A stretch of DNA of 64,000 nucleotides, from assembly GCF_029360585.1 (NCBI RefSeq), contig NZ_JAQZSJ010000001.1:248001-312000 (forward strand). The letters run 5' to 3'. Shown here piece after piece: positions 40,920-48,857 of the stretch; position 1 is the stretch's first letter; each line of letters starts with the position of its first letter. The position numbers were made by a program, and so were the translations under genes. This DNA is from Cohnella caldifontis. Lineage in GTDB: Bacteria; Bacillota; Bacilli; Paenibacillales; Paenibacillaceae. Below the pieces are notes generated by a model. That model saw only the letters and a program-made list of their open reading frames with translations. It did not search any database and was not told the DNA's origin.

Positions 40920-41825
40920 TCAGCGGGCCCGCGGATGCGCGCGGTCGTATTCCTCTTTCACTTTCGCCCGGGCGGCGCTTTGATACGATTGGGTCGCCTG
41001 GAGGCTGACGTGCCCGAGCATCTCCTGGACCGCCCGAAGATCTGCGCCGTTCTCCAGCAGATGGACGGCGAACGAACGCCTCAGGGATTGAGGAGTCGGC
41101 TCCGCGTCCAATCCCGCCGCGCGGGCGTGTTTCTTGATGCATTTCCAGAAGCCTTGCCGGGTCATCCGCCGCCCGAGCCGGCTCGGGAACAGCACGCCGG
41201 CAAGCTTGTCCCCGTCCGCTGCCGCCTTCAACAGGGCCGGCCGGCCTTCCGACATAAAGCGGGTCAAGGCGCGTACCGCCGATGCGCCGATCGGCACGAG
41301 CCGCTCCTTGCCCCCGGCGCCGGCGCAGTGCAGAAACCCGAGATCGGCTCTCACGTGCGACGCGTCGAGCGCCAGCAGCTCGGATACCCGCATGCCGGTC
41401 GCGTACAGCACCTCGAGCATGGCCCGGTCCCGCAGCCCTTCCGGCGTCGCTTCATCCGGCGCTTCCAGCAGCTTCTCCACGTCCCCGCGCTCCAGCGCCC
41501 GCTGCGCTCTGCGTTCGGCCTTCGGCGCTTCGATCTGCAGCGTGGGATCCCGATCCAGTACCCGGTCGATCACGCCGTAGCGGCACAGCCTGCGGATCGA
41601 GGCCAGCCGTCGGGCGGCCGTGGCCGCGGACTTGCCTTCTTTGGCCAGCCGCTGCAAGTAGCTTTGCACGTGGAAAGGCTGCAACGCGGAAGGCGCGGTT
41701 ACGCCTATCTTCTCCATGGCGTCCAAGAAATCCTTCAGATCCGCGCCGTACCCCGCGCGCGTGTGCTCCGAGATTCGCGGGTTCCGCGCCAGATCTTCCA
41801 TATATGCCTGGATCCAGCGTCTCAT
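40920..41825 (-). CDS. xerD: Tyrosine recombinase XerD (unusual catalytic site)
   Basis: A 301-residue tyrosine recombinase, partner of XerC in resolving chromosome dimers at dif. SAM-like N-terminal domain (1-90). Catalytic domain: Arg 146 (GMRVSELLALD), Lys 173, then TPQSLRRSFAVHLLENGADL with Arg 249, His 272 (MLGH) and nucleophile Tyr 281 (ATQSYQSA). The first catalytic His (usually in PHxLRH) is Gln 246 (codon CAA), and the following RH is RR. The C-terminus ends EEYDRAHPRAR. Gene order yqzK-xerD-deoB matches B. subtilis, so it is the orthologue by position, but its activity may be altered. Confidence 0.9.
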   Translation of the reverse strand: MRRWIQAYMEDLARNPRISEHTRAGYGADLKDFLDAMEKIGVTAPSALQPFHVQSYLQRLAKEGKSAATAARRLASIRRLCRYGVIDRVLDRDPTLQIEAPKAERRAQRALERGDVEKLLEAPDEATPEGLRDRAMLEVLYATGMRVSELLALDASHVRADLGFLHCAGAGGKERLVPIGASAVRALTRFMSEGRPALLKAAADGDKLAGVLFPSRLGRRMTRQGFWKCIKKHARAAGLDAEPTPQSLRRSFAVHLLENGADLRAVQEMLGHVSLQATQSYQSAARAKVKEEYDRAHPRAR

Positions 41826-41843
41826 CGCGGCTTTCCGTCCCCC

Positions 41844-42083
41844 CTACTCCCCATACCAATAGAACAGGCGAAGACGGTCTCCGGGCGAAGCGCCCGGATC
41901 GGCTCCTTCGCCGGACCGAAACACCTTATAGGCCCGCCCCTCCGGCTCCCGATACGGATCGGACGGCTTGAGCCAACCATGGAACCAGCCGAACAGGCTG
42001 TGCACGATCACCGTCATCGCGAGGAACAGCAGCGTAAACTGCAGCCGGCTCCACCATTTGCCATACGGTTCCTTCATTCCCAT
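41844..42083 (-). CDS. yqzK: DUF4227 protein YqzK
   Basis: A 79-residue protein. It has a basic amphipathic N-terminus, then one TM segment (about 14-32, LQFTLLFLAMTVIVHSLFGW), then a short soluble part (DPYREPEGRAYKVF) and an aromatic end LRLFYWYGE. It matches the DUF4227 family, of unknown function, found between fur and xerD in Bacilli. ATG at 42083 behind GGGCGGG. The location just upstream of xerD fits. Confidence 0.85.
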   Translation of the reverse strand: MGMKEPYGKWWSRLQFTLLFLAMTVIVHSLFGWFHGWLKPSDPYREPEGRAYKVFRSGEGADPGASPGDRLRLFYWYGE

Positions 42084-42154
42084 CCCGCCCTTGTCCGCGT
42101 ATTCTCGTTACACCGTATGAGATCGGACAAGGTTTGATGTCTACCGCGCCGGGA

Positions 42155-43258
42155 TCAGAGCGGGACGTACCGATCGCCGAGCGCCTCGGCCACTTGCGGA
42201 TGCCGGAAAGCGCCGCCGTGCACGTTCACGCCGGACGCGAGAACCGGATCCGCGGCCAGCGCTCCTTCGAAGCCGAGGGACGCCAGACGCAACACATAAT
42301 CGATCGTCACGTTCGTGAGCGCCAGCGTCGAAGTGCGGGGAACGGCGCCCGGCATGTTGGCGACGGCGTAATGGATCACCCCGTGCTTCTCGTAGACCGG
42401 GTTATCGTGCGTCGTCGCCCGGTCGATCGTTTCGATGGAGCCGCCCTGGTCGACCGCCACGTCCACGATGACCGCGCCTTTTTTCATCGTTTTCACCATG
42501 TCCTCGGTCACGAGCCGCGGCGCCCTCGCCCCGGGCACGAGCACGGCTCCGATGAGCAGGTCCGCCTTCCGCACGGCGCTGGCGATGTTATGGGGATTGC
42601 TGGTCAACGTCCGCAGCCGTCCCTGGAACACGTCGTCCAAATACCGCATGCGCTCGGCGCTTTTCTCCAGTACCACGACGTCGGCGCCGAGGCCGAGCGC
42701 CATTTTGGCGGCGTTCGTGCCGACGATGCCGCCGCCCAGGATGATGACCTCTGCCGGAGGCACGCCCGGCACGCCGCCGAGCAGAACGCCGCGGCCGCCT
42801 TGGAACGCCTCCAAGTACTTGGCCCCCTCCTGCACCGACATGCGTCCCGCCACCTCGCTCATCGGAGTCAGCAGCGGCAGGGTCCGGTTCGGCAGCTGGA
42901 TCGTTTCGTACGCGATGGCCGTTACGCCGGCCGCGGCCAAAGCCCGGGCCAAGTCCGGCGCCGCGGCCAAGTGCAGGTACGTAAACAGGAGCAAGCCCGG
43001 ACGGAAGAAACCGAACTCCTCCGCGATCGGTTCCTTCACCTTTACGATCAGGTCGGACCGGCCCCAGACATCGGCCGCGGAACCCAAAATCTCGGCGCCG
43101 GCAGCCGCATACTCCTCGTCCGGAAACCCGCTCCCGCTTCCCGCCCCGGCCTGCACCAGCACGCGATGCCCGGTTTCCTTCAGCATGCCGGCGCCGGCAG
43201 GCGTCAAGGCGACGCGGTATTCGTGTTTTTTGACCTCTCTCGGCAATCCGACGATCAT
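42155..43258 (-). CDS. ald: Alanine dehydrogenase
   Basis: A 367-residue enzyme for the NAD-linked reaction L-alanine to pyruvate plus ammonia. It is important for use of alanine and for normal sporulation in B. subtilis. Motifs: MIVGLPREVKKHEYRVALTP (substrate Arg), VKVKEP (Lys), TYLHLAA (His), Rossmann GGGIVGTNAAKMALGLGADV, and DVAVDQGGSIE. I chose the ATG at 43258, eight bases after AAGGGGG. GTG at 43267 is less likely. It lies between yqzK and fur, which is an insertion relative to the B. subtilis order. Confidence 0.95.
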   Translation of the reverse strand: MIVGLPREVKKHEYRVALTPAGAGMLKETGHRVLVQAGAGSGSGFPDEEYAAAGAEILGSAADVWGRSDLIVKVKEPIAEEFGFFRPGLLLFTYLHLAAAPDLARALAAAGVTAIAYETIQLPNRTLPLLTPMSEVAGRMSVQEGAKYLEAFQGGRGVLLGGVPGVPPAEVIILGGGIVGTNAAKMALGLGADVVVLEKSAERMRYLDDVFQGRLRTLTSNPHNIASAVRKADLLIGAVLVPGARAPRLVTEDMVKTMKKGAVIVDVAVDQGGSIETIDRATTHDNPVYEKHGVIHYAVANMPGAVPRTSTLALTNVTIDYVLRLASLGFEGALAADPVLASGVNVHGGAFRHPQVAEALGDRYVPL

Positions 43259-43341
43259 TCGACGCACCCCCTTGAGGAATCCCTGCCTAAATGTTGCACA
43301 ACCCTGCTGCGCTCACATATTTTGCTACGGGTGATGAAGAC

Positions 43342-44469
43342 ATGAACGTCAAAATCGAACGATTGCTGGCCAACGCGGCCAGGCGGAAGTCCGGTCCGAA
43401 ATCGGAGCGGCTGCTGGTCGCCTTGAAACGGGGTCCGGCGTACCGCCGATGCATCGGCCGCCTGAAAGCTTCCGGCGTCATGCCGATTAAAACGAACGAC
43501 GTCCACCGCCTCATCTGCTGCCACGCGGACAAACGCACCGGACGCGCGCGGCTGCGGAACCACCCCGACGTCGCCTACGTCGAGCGGGACGCCGGCGTCA
43601 AAGCCCATGACTGCGGATGCCGGGCGGGCATCCGCGCTATCGTCGTGCCCTGGAACGTGCGCCGGGTCAAAGCGGCGCCGGTGTGGTCCCGCACCCGCGG
43701 ATCGGGGGTCCGGGTCGCGGTGCTGGATACCGGCATCGCCCGCCATCCCGACCTGAAGATCGCCGGTGGCGTGAATACGCTCGGCGGGCGCTCGTTCGCG
43801 GACGACAACGGCCACGGCACCCATATTGCGGGCATACTTGCCGCGACCGGACGCCGGCGGCTGACCGGCGTCGCGCCTGCCGTCCGGTTGTATGCCGTGA
43901 AGGTGCTGGATGCCGCGGGGAACGGATTCGTGTCCGATATCATCGAAGGAATCGACTGGAGCCTGAAGCGCGGCATCCGGGTCCTGAACATGAGCTTCGG
44001 CACGTCCGCGGACAGCTTGGCGCTTCGGAACGCGATCCGCAGAGCCCGCCGCAAAGGCGCGGTCGTCGTCGCCTCCGCCGGCAACGAGGGTCCGTTGAAC
44101 CGCAGGCTGGATGCGCCCGCCCGTTATCCGGAGACGATCGCGGCCGCGGCCTCCACCCGGGCGAACCGCGCCGCCTCGTTCTCCAGCCGGGGCCGCAATA
44201 TCGCCGTGGCCGCGCCCGGCGTGAATATCCTGTCCACGCTGCCGGGCGGCAAATACGGCCGGATGTCCGGCACCTCGATGTCCGCCCCGCATGTCGCGGG
44301 CGGAGCCGCCCTGCTGCGCGCCTTGTCTCCGAAGCTGTCCCCCGCTTCCGTCGCCAAACGACTGAAAGCGGCGGCTCTGCCGATTCCCGGCGGGAAACGG
44401 TCGGCCGGTTCCGGCCTGCTGCGAATCGCGCCGGCCGCCGCCGGACTTGGCACGAAAACGCGGACCTGA
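43342..44469 (+). CDS. Subtilisin-like serine protease (S8) without signal peptide
   Basis: A 375-residue protein. Residues 1-85 look like an I9-type propeptide (LLVALKRGPAYRRCI, NDVHRLICCHADKRTGRARL, HPDVAYVERD). The protease domain has catalytic Asp 129 (VAVLDTGI), His 157 (NGHGTHIAG), oxyanion Asn 247 (ASAGNEGP) and Ser 311 (SGTSMSAPHVAGG). No signal peptide or TM segment is present, so it is either intracellular or released otherwise. It is very Arg-rich (basic). Cysteines occur at 37, 59, 60, 91 and 93, unusual for this family. Single gene, divergent from ald. Confidence 0.9.
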   Translation: MNVKIERLLANAARRKSGPKSERLLVALKRGPAYRRCIGRLKASGVMPIKTNDVHRLICCHADKRTGRARLRNHPDVAYVERDAGVKAHDCGCRAGIRAIVVPWNVRRVKAAPVWSRTRGSGVRVAVLDTGIARHPDLKIAGGVNTLGGRSFADDNGHGTHIAGILAATGRRRLTGVAPAVRLYAVKVLDAAGNGFVSDIIEGIDWSLKRGIRVLNMSFGTSADSLALRNAIRRARRKGAVVVASAGNEGPLNRRLDAPARYPETIAAAASTRANRAASFSSRGRNIAVAAPGVNILSTLPGGKYGRMSGTSMSAPHVAGGAALLRALSPKLSPASVAKRLKAAALPIPGGKRSAGSGLLRIAPAAAGLGTKTRT

Positions 44470-44511
44470 CGCTGCCGCCGATCCCGTTAACGCTGCGGGG
44501 GCGGAATTCCC

Positions 44512-45009
44512 TTACTTGATCCCGAGCAACTCCCGAATCCGGGGCTCGATTTCCTCCGGTTTCACCGCGGGCTCGATCCGATCGGCGACCCGGCCTTCCC
44601 GGTCAACCAGGAATTTGGTGAAATTCCAACGGATATCCTTCTCGCCGTCGGTCGACTCCACCGGCGGCGGAGTCTGTTCCTTCAAGTAACGATACAACGG
44701 GTGCTCATCCGGCCCATTGACCTCGATCTTTTCGAACATCGGGAACGTCACGCCGTAGTTCGTCCGGCAGAACGACCCGATTTCCTCGCTCGTGCCGGGC
44801 TCCTGCGCCCCGAATTGGTTGCAGGGAAACCCGAGAACGGCCAGCCCTTGTTCCGCATACGAGTCGTACAAGCGCTGCAGCCCCTCGTATTGCGGCGTCA
44901 ATCCGCATTGGCTCGCCGTGTTCACGATCAGCAGCACCTTGTTCCGGTAAGGCGTCAAATCCGTCTCCCGTCCGTCCAGCGTCCGGACTTCGAACTCGTA
45001 GACCGACAT
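44512..45009 (-). CDS. Glutathione peroxidase-like thiol peroxidase (copy A)
   Basis: A 165-residue peroxidase of the bacterial Gpx/BsaA group. The active Cys 35 is in NTASQCGLTPQYEGL. The second motif is GFPCNQFGAQEPG, and the Trp-Asn pair is in RWNFTKFLVDREGR. Bacterial members use thioredoxin to reduce peroxides. I chose the ATG at 45009 after AAAGGAGAGG. The longer frame upstream includes the repeat leader and has no site. A nearly identical paralogue is encoded divergently at 45134. Confidence 0.93.
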   Translation of the reverse strand: MSVYEFEVRTLDGRETDLTPYRNKVLLIVNTASQCGLTPQYEGLQRLYDSYAEQGLAVLGFPCNQFGAQEPGTSEEIGSFCRTNYGVTFPMFEKIEVNGPDEHPLYRYLKEQTPPPVESTDGEKDIRWNFTKFLVDREGRVADRIEPAVKPEEIEPRIRELLGIK

Positions 45010-45017
45010 GCGATTCC

Positions 45018-45055
45018 TCTCCTTTAATAGGGAGTTTGACTTCGTCAATCTCTCC
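45018..45055 (-). repeat. Leader hairpin element, copy 2 (before gpx copy A)
   Basis: On the minus strand: AGATTGAC-GAA-GTCAAACTCCC, then TATTAAAGGAG. Its first 22 bp (plus strand from 45018) equal those at 15606. The loop is GAA on this strand and TTC on the matching strand of the other copy. Confidence 0.75.
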
Positions 45056-45133
45056 TGATTCAACTGGTGCCAGTTCCTGCTTCTATGATGTACAATCCAA
45101 GTATAATCGATTTGTTTCGAGGGGGGAAATTCC

Positions 45134-45616
45134 ATGTCGCTGTACGACATCGAAGTGCGGGGCATACGCGGGGAAACGCTGAGAATGGAGGATTACCGGG
45201 GAAAGGTCCTGCTGATCGTGAATACGGCCAGCCAGTGCGGCTTCACTCCCCAGTATTCCGAGCTTCAGCGGCTGCACGAAACTTACGGCCCGCAGGGGCT
45301 GCAAGTGCTCGGTTTTCCGTGCAACCAGTTCGCCGGCCAGGAGCCGGGTTCGAACGAGGAAATCCGGCAGTTCTGCCAATTGAACCATGGGGTCACGTTC
45401 CCGCTGCACGCCAAAATCGAAGTCCGCGGACCCGGCGCCCATCCGCTTTTCCGCCATCTTACCCGCGAGGCGCGCGGATTTCTCGGAACGAAGGCGATCA
45501 AGTGGAACTTCACGAAGTTTCTCGTCGACCGGGACGGACGCGTCGTCAAACGTTTCGCCCCGAACGCCGCGCCGGCCAAAGTCGAACCGTACATCCGCAA
45601 GCTGTTGGAAGCGTGA
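45134..45616 (+). CDS. Glutathione peroxidase-like thiol peroxidase (copy B)
   Basis: A 160-residue paralogue of the divergent copy A, similar along its entire length. The active Cys 35 is in NTASQCGFTPQYSEL. The second motif is GFPCNQFAGQEPG and the Trp-Asn pair is KWNFTKFLVDRDGR. GAGGGGGGA ribosome binding site. The divergent arrangement with 124 bp between starts suggests duplication by inversion and perhaps shared control, although only copy A carries the palindromic leader. A hairpin GGGCTCCCTG/CAGGGGGCCC follows the stop without a clear T run. Confidence 0.93.
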   Translation: MSLYDIEVRGIRGETLRMEDYRGKVLLIVNTASQCGFTPQYSELQRLHETYGPQGLQVLGFPCNQFAGQEPGSNEEIRQFCQLNHGVTFPLHAKIEVRGPGAHPLFRHLTREARGFLGTKAIKWNFTKFLVDRDGRVVKRFAPNAAPAKVEPYIRKLLEA

Positions 45617-45689
45617 AGACATCCAACCCTTGAACGAAACGCGAATGGGCTCCCTGACCGAAACGGCAGGGGGCCCATCGTGTCCTTAT

Positions 45690-46029
45690 GCGCTTGTTCG
45701 CGGCCCTCCGGATCGACGAGAACCATGGCGCCTCCCGCCGATGTTTCGCCGACGGAAGCGTCGCGCAGAATTCCCTTGAACGCGTCGCTGATCATGATCG
45801 TCATGACCGATACGGCGATGTGCCGCAGCCGCTCGTCCAGCACCTGCTCCGCTTTGCCCATCGTATTCTGCGCGGAACGCGCCGCGTTCGTCTCCACGAT
45901 GTCGGAGGCGATCCAGTACGAACCCCAGCCGGTGAGCGAGACGGCCAGCACGATCGGGACGATGAAGGTCATCCGCATGCGATTCTGAAAGAATTGATTG
46001 TAGTAGAAATGCGAGAGCAAGCGGCGCAA
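45690..46029 (-). pseudogene. Remnant of a sensor protein (YesM-type histidine kinase N-terminus)
   Basis: An ATG at 46029 starts MRRLLSHFYYNQFFQNRMRM, then one TM segment (about 21-42, TFIVPIVLAVSLTGWGSYWI), then an external region (SDIVETNAARSAQNTMGKAE, ISDAFKGILRDASVGETSAG, VDPEGREQ). This is the usual N-terminus of an extracytoplasmic-sensing YesM-type kinase. After about residue 113 the frame runs on only as antisense of gpx copy B. No second TM, HAMP or kinase domain is present. It is a truncated gene, with a 51-bp repeat array on its other side. Confidence 0.75.
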
Positions 46030-46109
46030 CCTCCCGAAAACGGTTTCTTCTACAATCTATCGCATCAGGTATACTTTGGTAAAGAACAAACCGTTGGGGA
46101 GCATTGCGG

Positions 46110-46265
46110 ACCCATACGATGTACGGAGAAGTCGGATAACGGCGACGTTTTTGCTAAAATAAGAGGCGGATATCCGACAAAGTCGGACAACGGAGGCACT
46201 TTTGCTGAAAATGGGGGCGGATATCCGGGAAAGTCGGACAACGGCGGCGTTCTTCGCGCGAATTC
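46110..46265 (-). repeat. 51-bp intergenic repeat, about three units (same family as 292)
   Basis: GTCGGAYAACGG occurs at 46131, 46182 and 46233, a 51-bp period. The units carry GGCGGATATCCG and TTTTGCTAAAA or TTTTGCTGAAAA. The reverse complement reads CCGTTGTCCGACTTTnnCGG, matching the units at 292-391. It lies between the kinase remnant and the fur terminator. Confidence 0.8.
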
Positions 46266-46317
46266 GAGCGAGATGCACGAGAAAGCCGTACATCGGCGCA
46301 CATGGGAGGTTTGCATG

Positions 46318-46344
46318 AAAAAAGCCCGACCGCGGAGGTCGGGC
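46318..46344 (-). terminator. Terminator after fur
   Basis: On the minus strand GCCCGACC-TCCGC-GGTCGGGC (46344-46324) is followed by TTTTTT. It is 31 bp after the fur stop. Confidence 0.9.
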
Positions 46345-46375
46345 GCTTTCGCACTTTTCGGGCAACTCTCGTTCG

Positions 46376-46849
46376 TTATTTCGCGTCTCCCGAGGATTCT
46401 CCCGCCCGGGCGGCGTTGCATTTGGCGCACAGGCCTTGGAAATCGAGGCGGTGGTCCAGCACGGTGAAGCCGTATTCCTTCTCCAGCCGTTCTTCCAGCG
46501 GAATCAGCCAGTCTTCCATAATCTCCGTCATGGAGCCGCATTGCACGCAGATCAGATGGTGATGGTGGTGCTTGGTGCTCTCCGCCCGGAGATCGTAACG
46601 GGCGACGCCGTCGCCGAAGTTCATTTTCTCGACGACATGCATTTCGCTGAGCAGCTCCAACGTCCGGTAGACGGTCGCCAAGCCGATCTCGGGCGCCTTC
46701 TCCTTGACGAGCATGAACACGTCTTCCGCGCTGAGATGGTCTTCCTCGTTCTCCAGCAGTACGCGCACCGTCGCTTCCCGTTGGGGGGTCAGTTTGTAGC
46801 CCTGAGACTGAAGCTGCTGCTTGATTTTTTCGATCCGGGCTTCCTCCAA
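46376..46849 (-). CDS. fur: Ferric uptake regulator Fur
   Basis: A 157-residue metal-dependent repressor of iron uptake. DNA-binding half: KLTPQREATVRVLLENEEDH and IGLATVYRTLELLSEM. Metal-binding half: STKHHHHHLICVQCG (His cluster and first CxxC), later CAKC. The start is set at the TTG at 46849 (MEEARIEKIKQQLQS), after GGGGGAAAGG and matching known Fur N-termini. The upstream ATG at 46885 lies inside the -10 box and cannot be the normal start. spoIIM is encoded 39 bp upstream of that ATG. Confidence 0.95.
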   Translation of the reverse strand: MEEARIEKIKQQLQSQGYKLTPQREATVRVLLENEEDHLSAEDVFMLVKEKAPEIGLATVYRTLELLSEMHVVEKMNFGDGVARYDLRAESTKHHHHHLICVQCGSMTEIMEDWLIPLEERLEKEYGFTVLDHRLDFQGLCAKCNAARAGESSGDAK

Positions 46850-46883
46850 AACCTTTCCCCCTCCGGTCCATTCGTTTGGTTCC

Positions 46884-46913
46884 ATTATAGGGGGAGGCCG
46901 TTCCGGAAGTCAA
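46884..46913 (-). promoter_or_regulatory. Sigma-A promoter of fur
   Basis: On the minus strand TTGACT (46913-46908), 18 bp, TATAAT (46889-46884). Both boxes are near perfect. The fur TTG start is 35 bp downstream of the -10. Confidence 0.75.
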
Positions 46914-46924
46914 ACCCGAACCTG

Positions 46925-47581
46925 CTAGAATCGCGCCGCGCCGATAGATTGTACCGCCGCTTGCGCTTCGGGCGCGGCGCGTTCCAGCAGCAGCGGCGAC
47001 ACGTAGGCTTCGTAGAGGGAAGCGAGCGCCAGCATGCCCATCATGAGCGCCGCCGCCGCGGTATGGGCGAGGAACGGCGGCAACAGGTTGCCTTTGCGCC
47101 GGAACAGCCTATCCTTGACGACGAAGTAGGCAAACCGGGCCGAGGAGACGCTCGCGATCATGAGCGCCGGGATGACGAGCGCATTCTGGGGCGCCACGGC
47201 CGCGAGCGAGAACCACACGCCCTGCCAGGCGTATTCGTTCACGAGCAGGCCGACGGCGAAACCGATCAGCACGCCTTTCAGGAAATCCAGGATCAAGACG
47301 AGCGGAAGGCCGATCACGGACACGCCGAGCAGCCAAATCAGCACGAGCCATTTAGCATAGAAGAGCAGGCTGTCCCGGAACGCCGCCGCGACGTTCCAGT
47401 CCTCCGGGGTTTTCGCCGACTTCAGGTAAACGCCCAGATGCTGGGCGAGTTCTTGCCGTTGCTCCAGCGTCAAGGCATGGACGAGCAGCACGCCGAATAC
47501 GGCCCCTACGGCCAGCAGCACGCCCACGAACAAATACAGGTTCAGGTTTTCACGGGCCGACAGATTCCACAAGCGAGCCAT
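46925..47581 (-). CDS. spoIIM: Stage II sporulation protein M
   Basis: A 218-residue membrane protein of the SpoIIDMP peptidoglycan machine, which drives septal thinning and engulfment of the forespore. Five or so TM segments, beginning at about 15-35 (LYLFVGVLLAVGAVFGVLLV), with WLVLIWLLGVSVIGLPLVLI in the middle and the NEYAWQGVWFSLAAVAPQN segment. The length is typical (about 214). It lies directly upstream of fur, as in B. subtilis. Confidence 0.95.
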   Translation of the reverse strand: MARLWNLSARENLNLYLFVGVLLAVGAVFGVLLVHALTLEQRQELAQHLGVYLKSAKTPEDWNVAAAFRDSLLFYAKWLVLIWLLGVSVIGLPLVLILDFLKGVLIGFAVGLLVNEYAWQGVWFSLAAVAPQNALVIPALMIASVSSARFAYFVVKDRLFRRKGNLLPPFLAHTAAAALMMGMLALASLYEAYVSPLLLERAAPEAQAAVQSIGAARF

Positions 47582-47651
47582 GATCGTCCTTACGCCCCTT
47601 TCGTCCGACAGTAGGCGGTCTCGTGCCTAATGTATGTCGGACAAGGGGGAT

Positions 47652-48857
47652 TTAGAAGGATTCCGAAAGCTTGCCGTACTTGCCCCCGCTGCCGGGCGTG
47701 AAGGTCGCGCGGCCTTCTCTCGCGGCGACGATCGCCGAGGCGATCCGCTCTCCCGCCGTTGCCGCGATGCGTTCCCGGGACGCCCGGTGCAGCACTTCCA
47801 TTTCCGTCCCGACCTCCTCCAGCAGGCGGTCCCGCAAGACGCGGCCCACGCCGGGAAAGAAGGACAGCGGCACCTGCGGCCGATAAGGAGCCCGGAACTC
47901 CGGATGCATGGGCTCGCCGCGATCCGCCAGCATCTCGATCCGGCCCGACACGCCGCGGATCAGCTTCCGGCTGCCGCAGGACGGGCAGACCTCCGCGACC
48001 TCCTCGTCCGAGCCGCTGCCGACGGCTTTGCGGCATTCCGCGCAGTAGGTCGTATGGTATTTGCCGAGTAGAGGATGGAGACCGTAATTCGCGAGAATCC
48101 GGCGTCCATCCTCGCCTCTCAGCGCCTTGACCCATTCCCGGAAAGTCGGCCCGGCCATCAGCATCTCGTTGCATTCCCGGCCGATCATGCCGGTGGAATG
48201 GGCGTCCGAATTCGTTAGGAACGGGTAGCGCTCCATCTCCGAGAGCCGGTCCGCCATGTCGGAATCCGCGCTGAGCCCCAGCTCGACCGCGGCGATGCCG
48301 TCCGGGTCGAGCCGGTCGGCGAGACGGTCGGCGGAGCAGCCGAGCAGCCCCCGGTGCGGCGTGAAGACGTGGGCCGGCACGAGAACGCCGCCTCGGGCCA
48401 ACAGCTCCTCCTGCAGTTCCCTGGCGGTCGCCCGCAGCCGCTGGGAGCTGAGCATGACGTTTTTCTGCCGCGGAGCCATCCAGGCGGTCCATTCTTTCAT
48501 GGCGCGCATGTCGGGGAGAAAACCGAGCAAGTGGAACGGTCCGCCGCCCGGTTCGCGCACCTCCATCTCGGCGCCGGGCAGGATCACCGTGTCGCGGTAC
48601 CGGATTCCCCCGCCCTCAGCCTCTTCCATTTCCCCCGATTCGAGACAGCGGTCGATATCCGCCTGTACGGCCGGGGAATGGCAATCGATCACGCCGATCA
48701 GCTGGATGCCTTTGCGCTCCGAAGCCTCATGCGCGATCGAACGGAAGGTCAGGTCGCGGCTGGCGCTGATTTTCACCGGCTGCCCGCCGTCCGAGCGGCC
48801 GATATGCACGTGCAGGTCGGCAAAAAACGGGCGGAGCCCGTTATCCGTTTCCTTCAT
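47652..48857 (-). CDS. Endonuclease Q family protein (YqxK-like)
   Basis: A 401-residue protein. The N-terminal PHP-type metal domain has FFADLHVHIGRSDGG, GVIDCHSPAVQADI, GAEMEV and TNSDAHS. The middle Zn finger is CAEC and CPSC (residues about 285-310). The C-terminal helix-hairpin-helix is FFPGVGRVLRDRLLEEVG. Archaeal and B. subtilis EndoQ cut DNA 5' of deaminated bases such as uracil or hypoxanthine. The start at ATG 48857 overlaps the nudF stop by 4 bp. A longer frame in this register is not supported. Confidence 0.9.
   Translation of the reverse strand: MKETDNGLRPFFADLHVHIGRSDGGQPVKISASRDLTFRSIAHEASERKGIQLIGVIDCHSPAVQADIDRCLESGEMEEAEGGGIRYRDTVILPGAEMEVREPGGGPFHLLGFLPDMRAMKEWTAWMAPRQKNVMLSSQRLRATARELQEELLARGGVLVPAHVFTPHRGLLGCSADRLADRLDPDGIAAVELGLSADSDMADRLSEMERYPFLTNSDAHSTGMIGRECNEMLMAGPTFREWVKALRGEDGRRILANYGLHPLLGKYHTTYCAECRKAVGSGSDEEVAEVCPSCGSRKLIRGVSGRIEMLADRGEPMHPEFRAPYRPQVPLSFFPGVGRVLRDRLLEEVGTEMEVLHRASRERIAATAGERIASAIVAAREGRATFTPGSGGKYGKLSESF

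Noticed and set aside
45283-45690. Continuation of the kinase-remnant frame to 45283
   Set aside because: This part is simply antisense of gpx copy B with no kinase similarity. Only the segment above about 45690 resembles a sensor protein.
46850-46885. ATG start of fur at 46885
   Set aside because: It overlaps the TATAAT -10 box of a strong promoter and lacks a ribosome site. The TTG at 46849 matches Fur N-termini.
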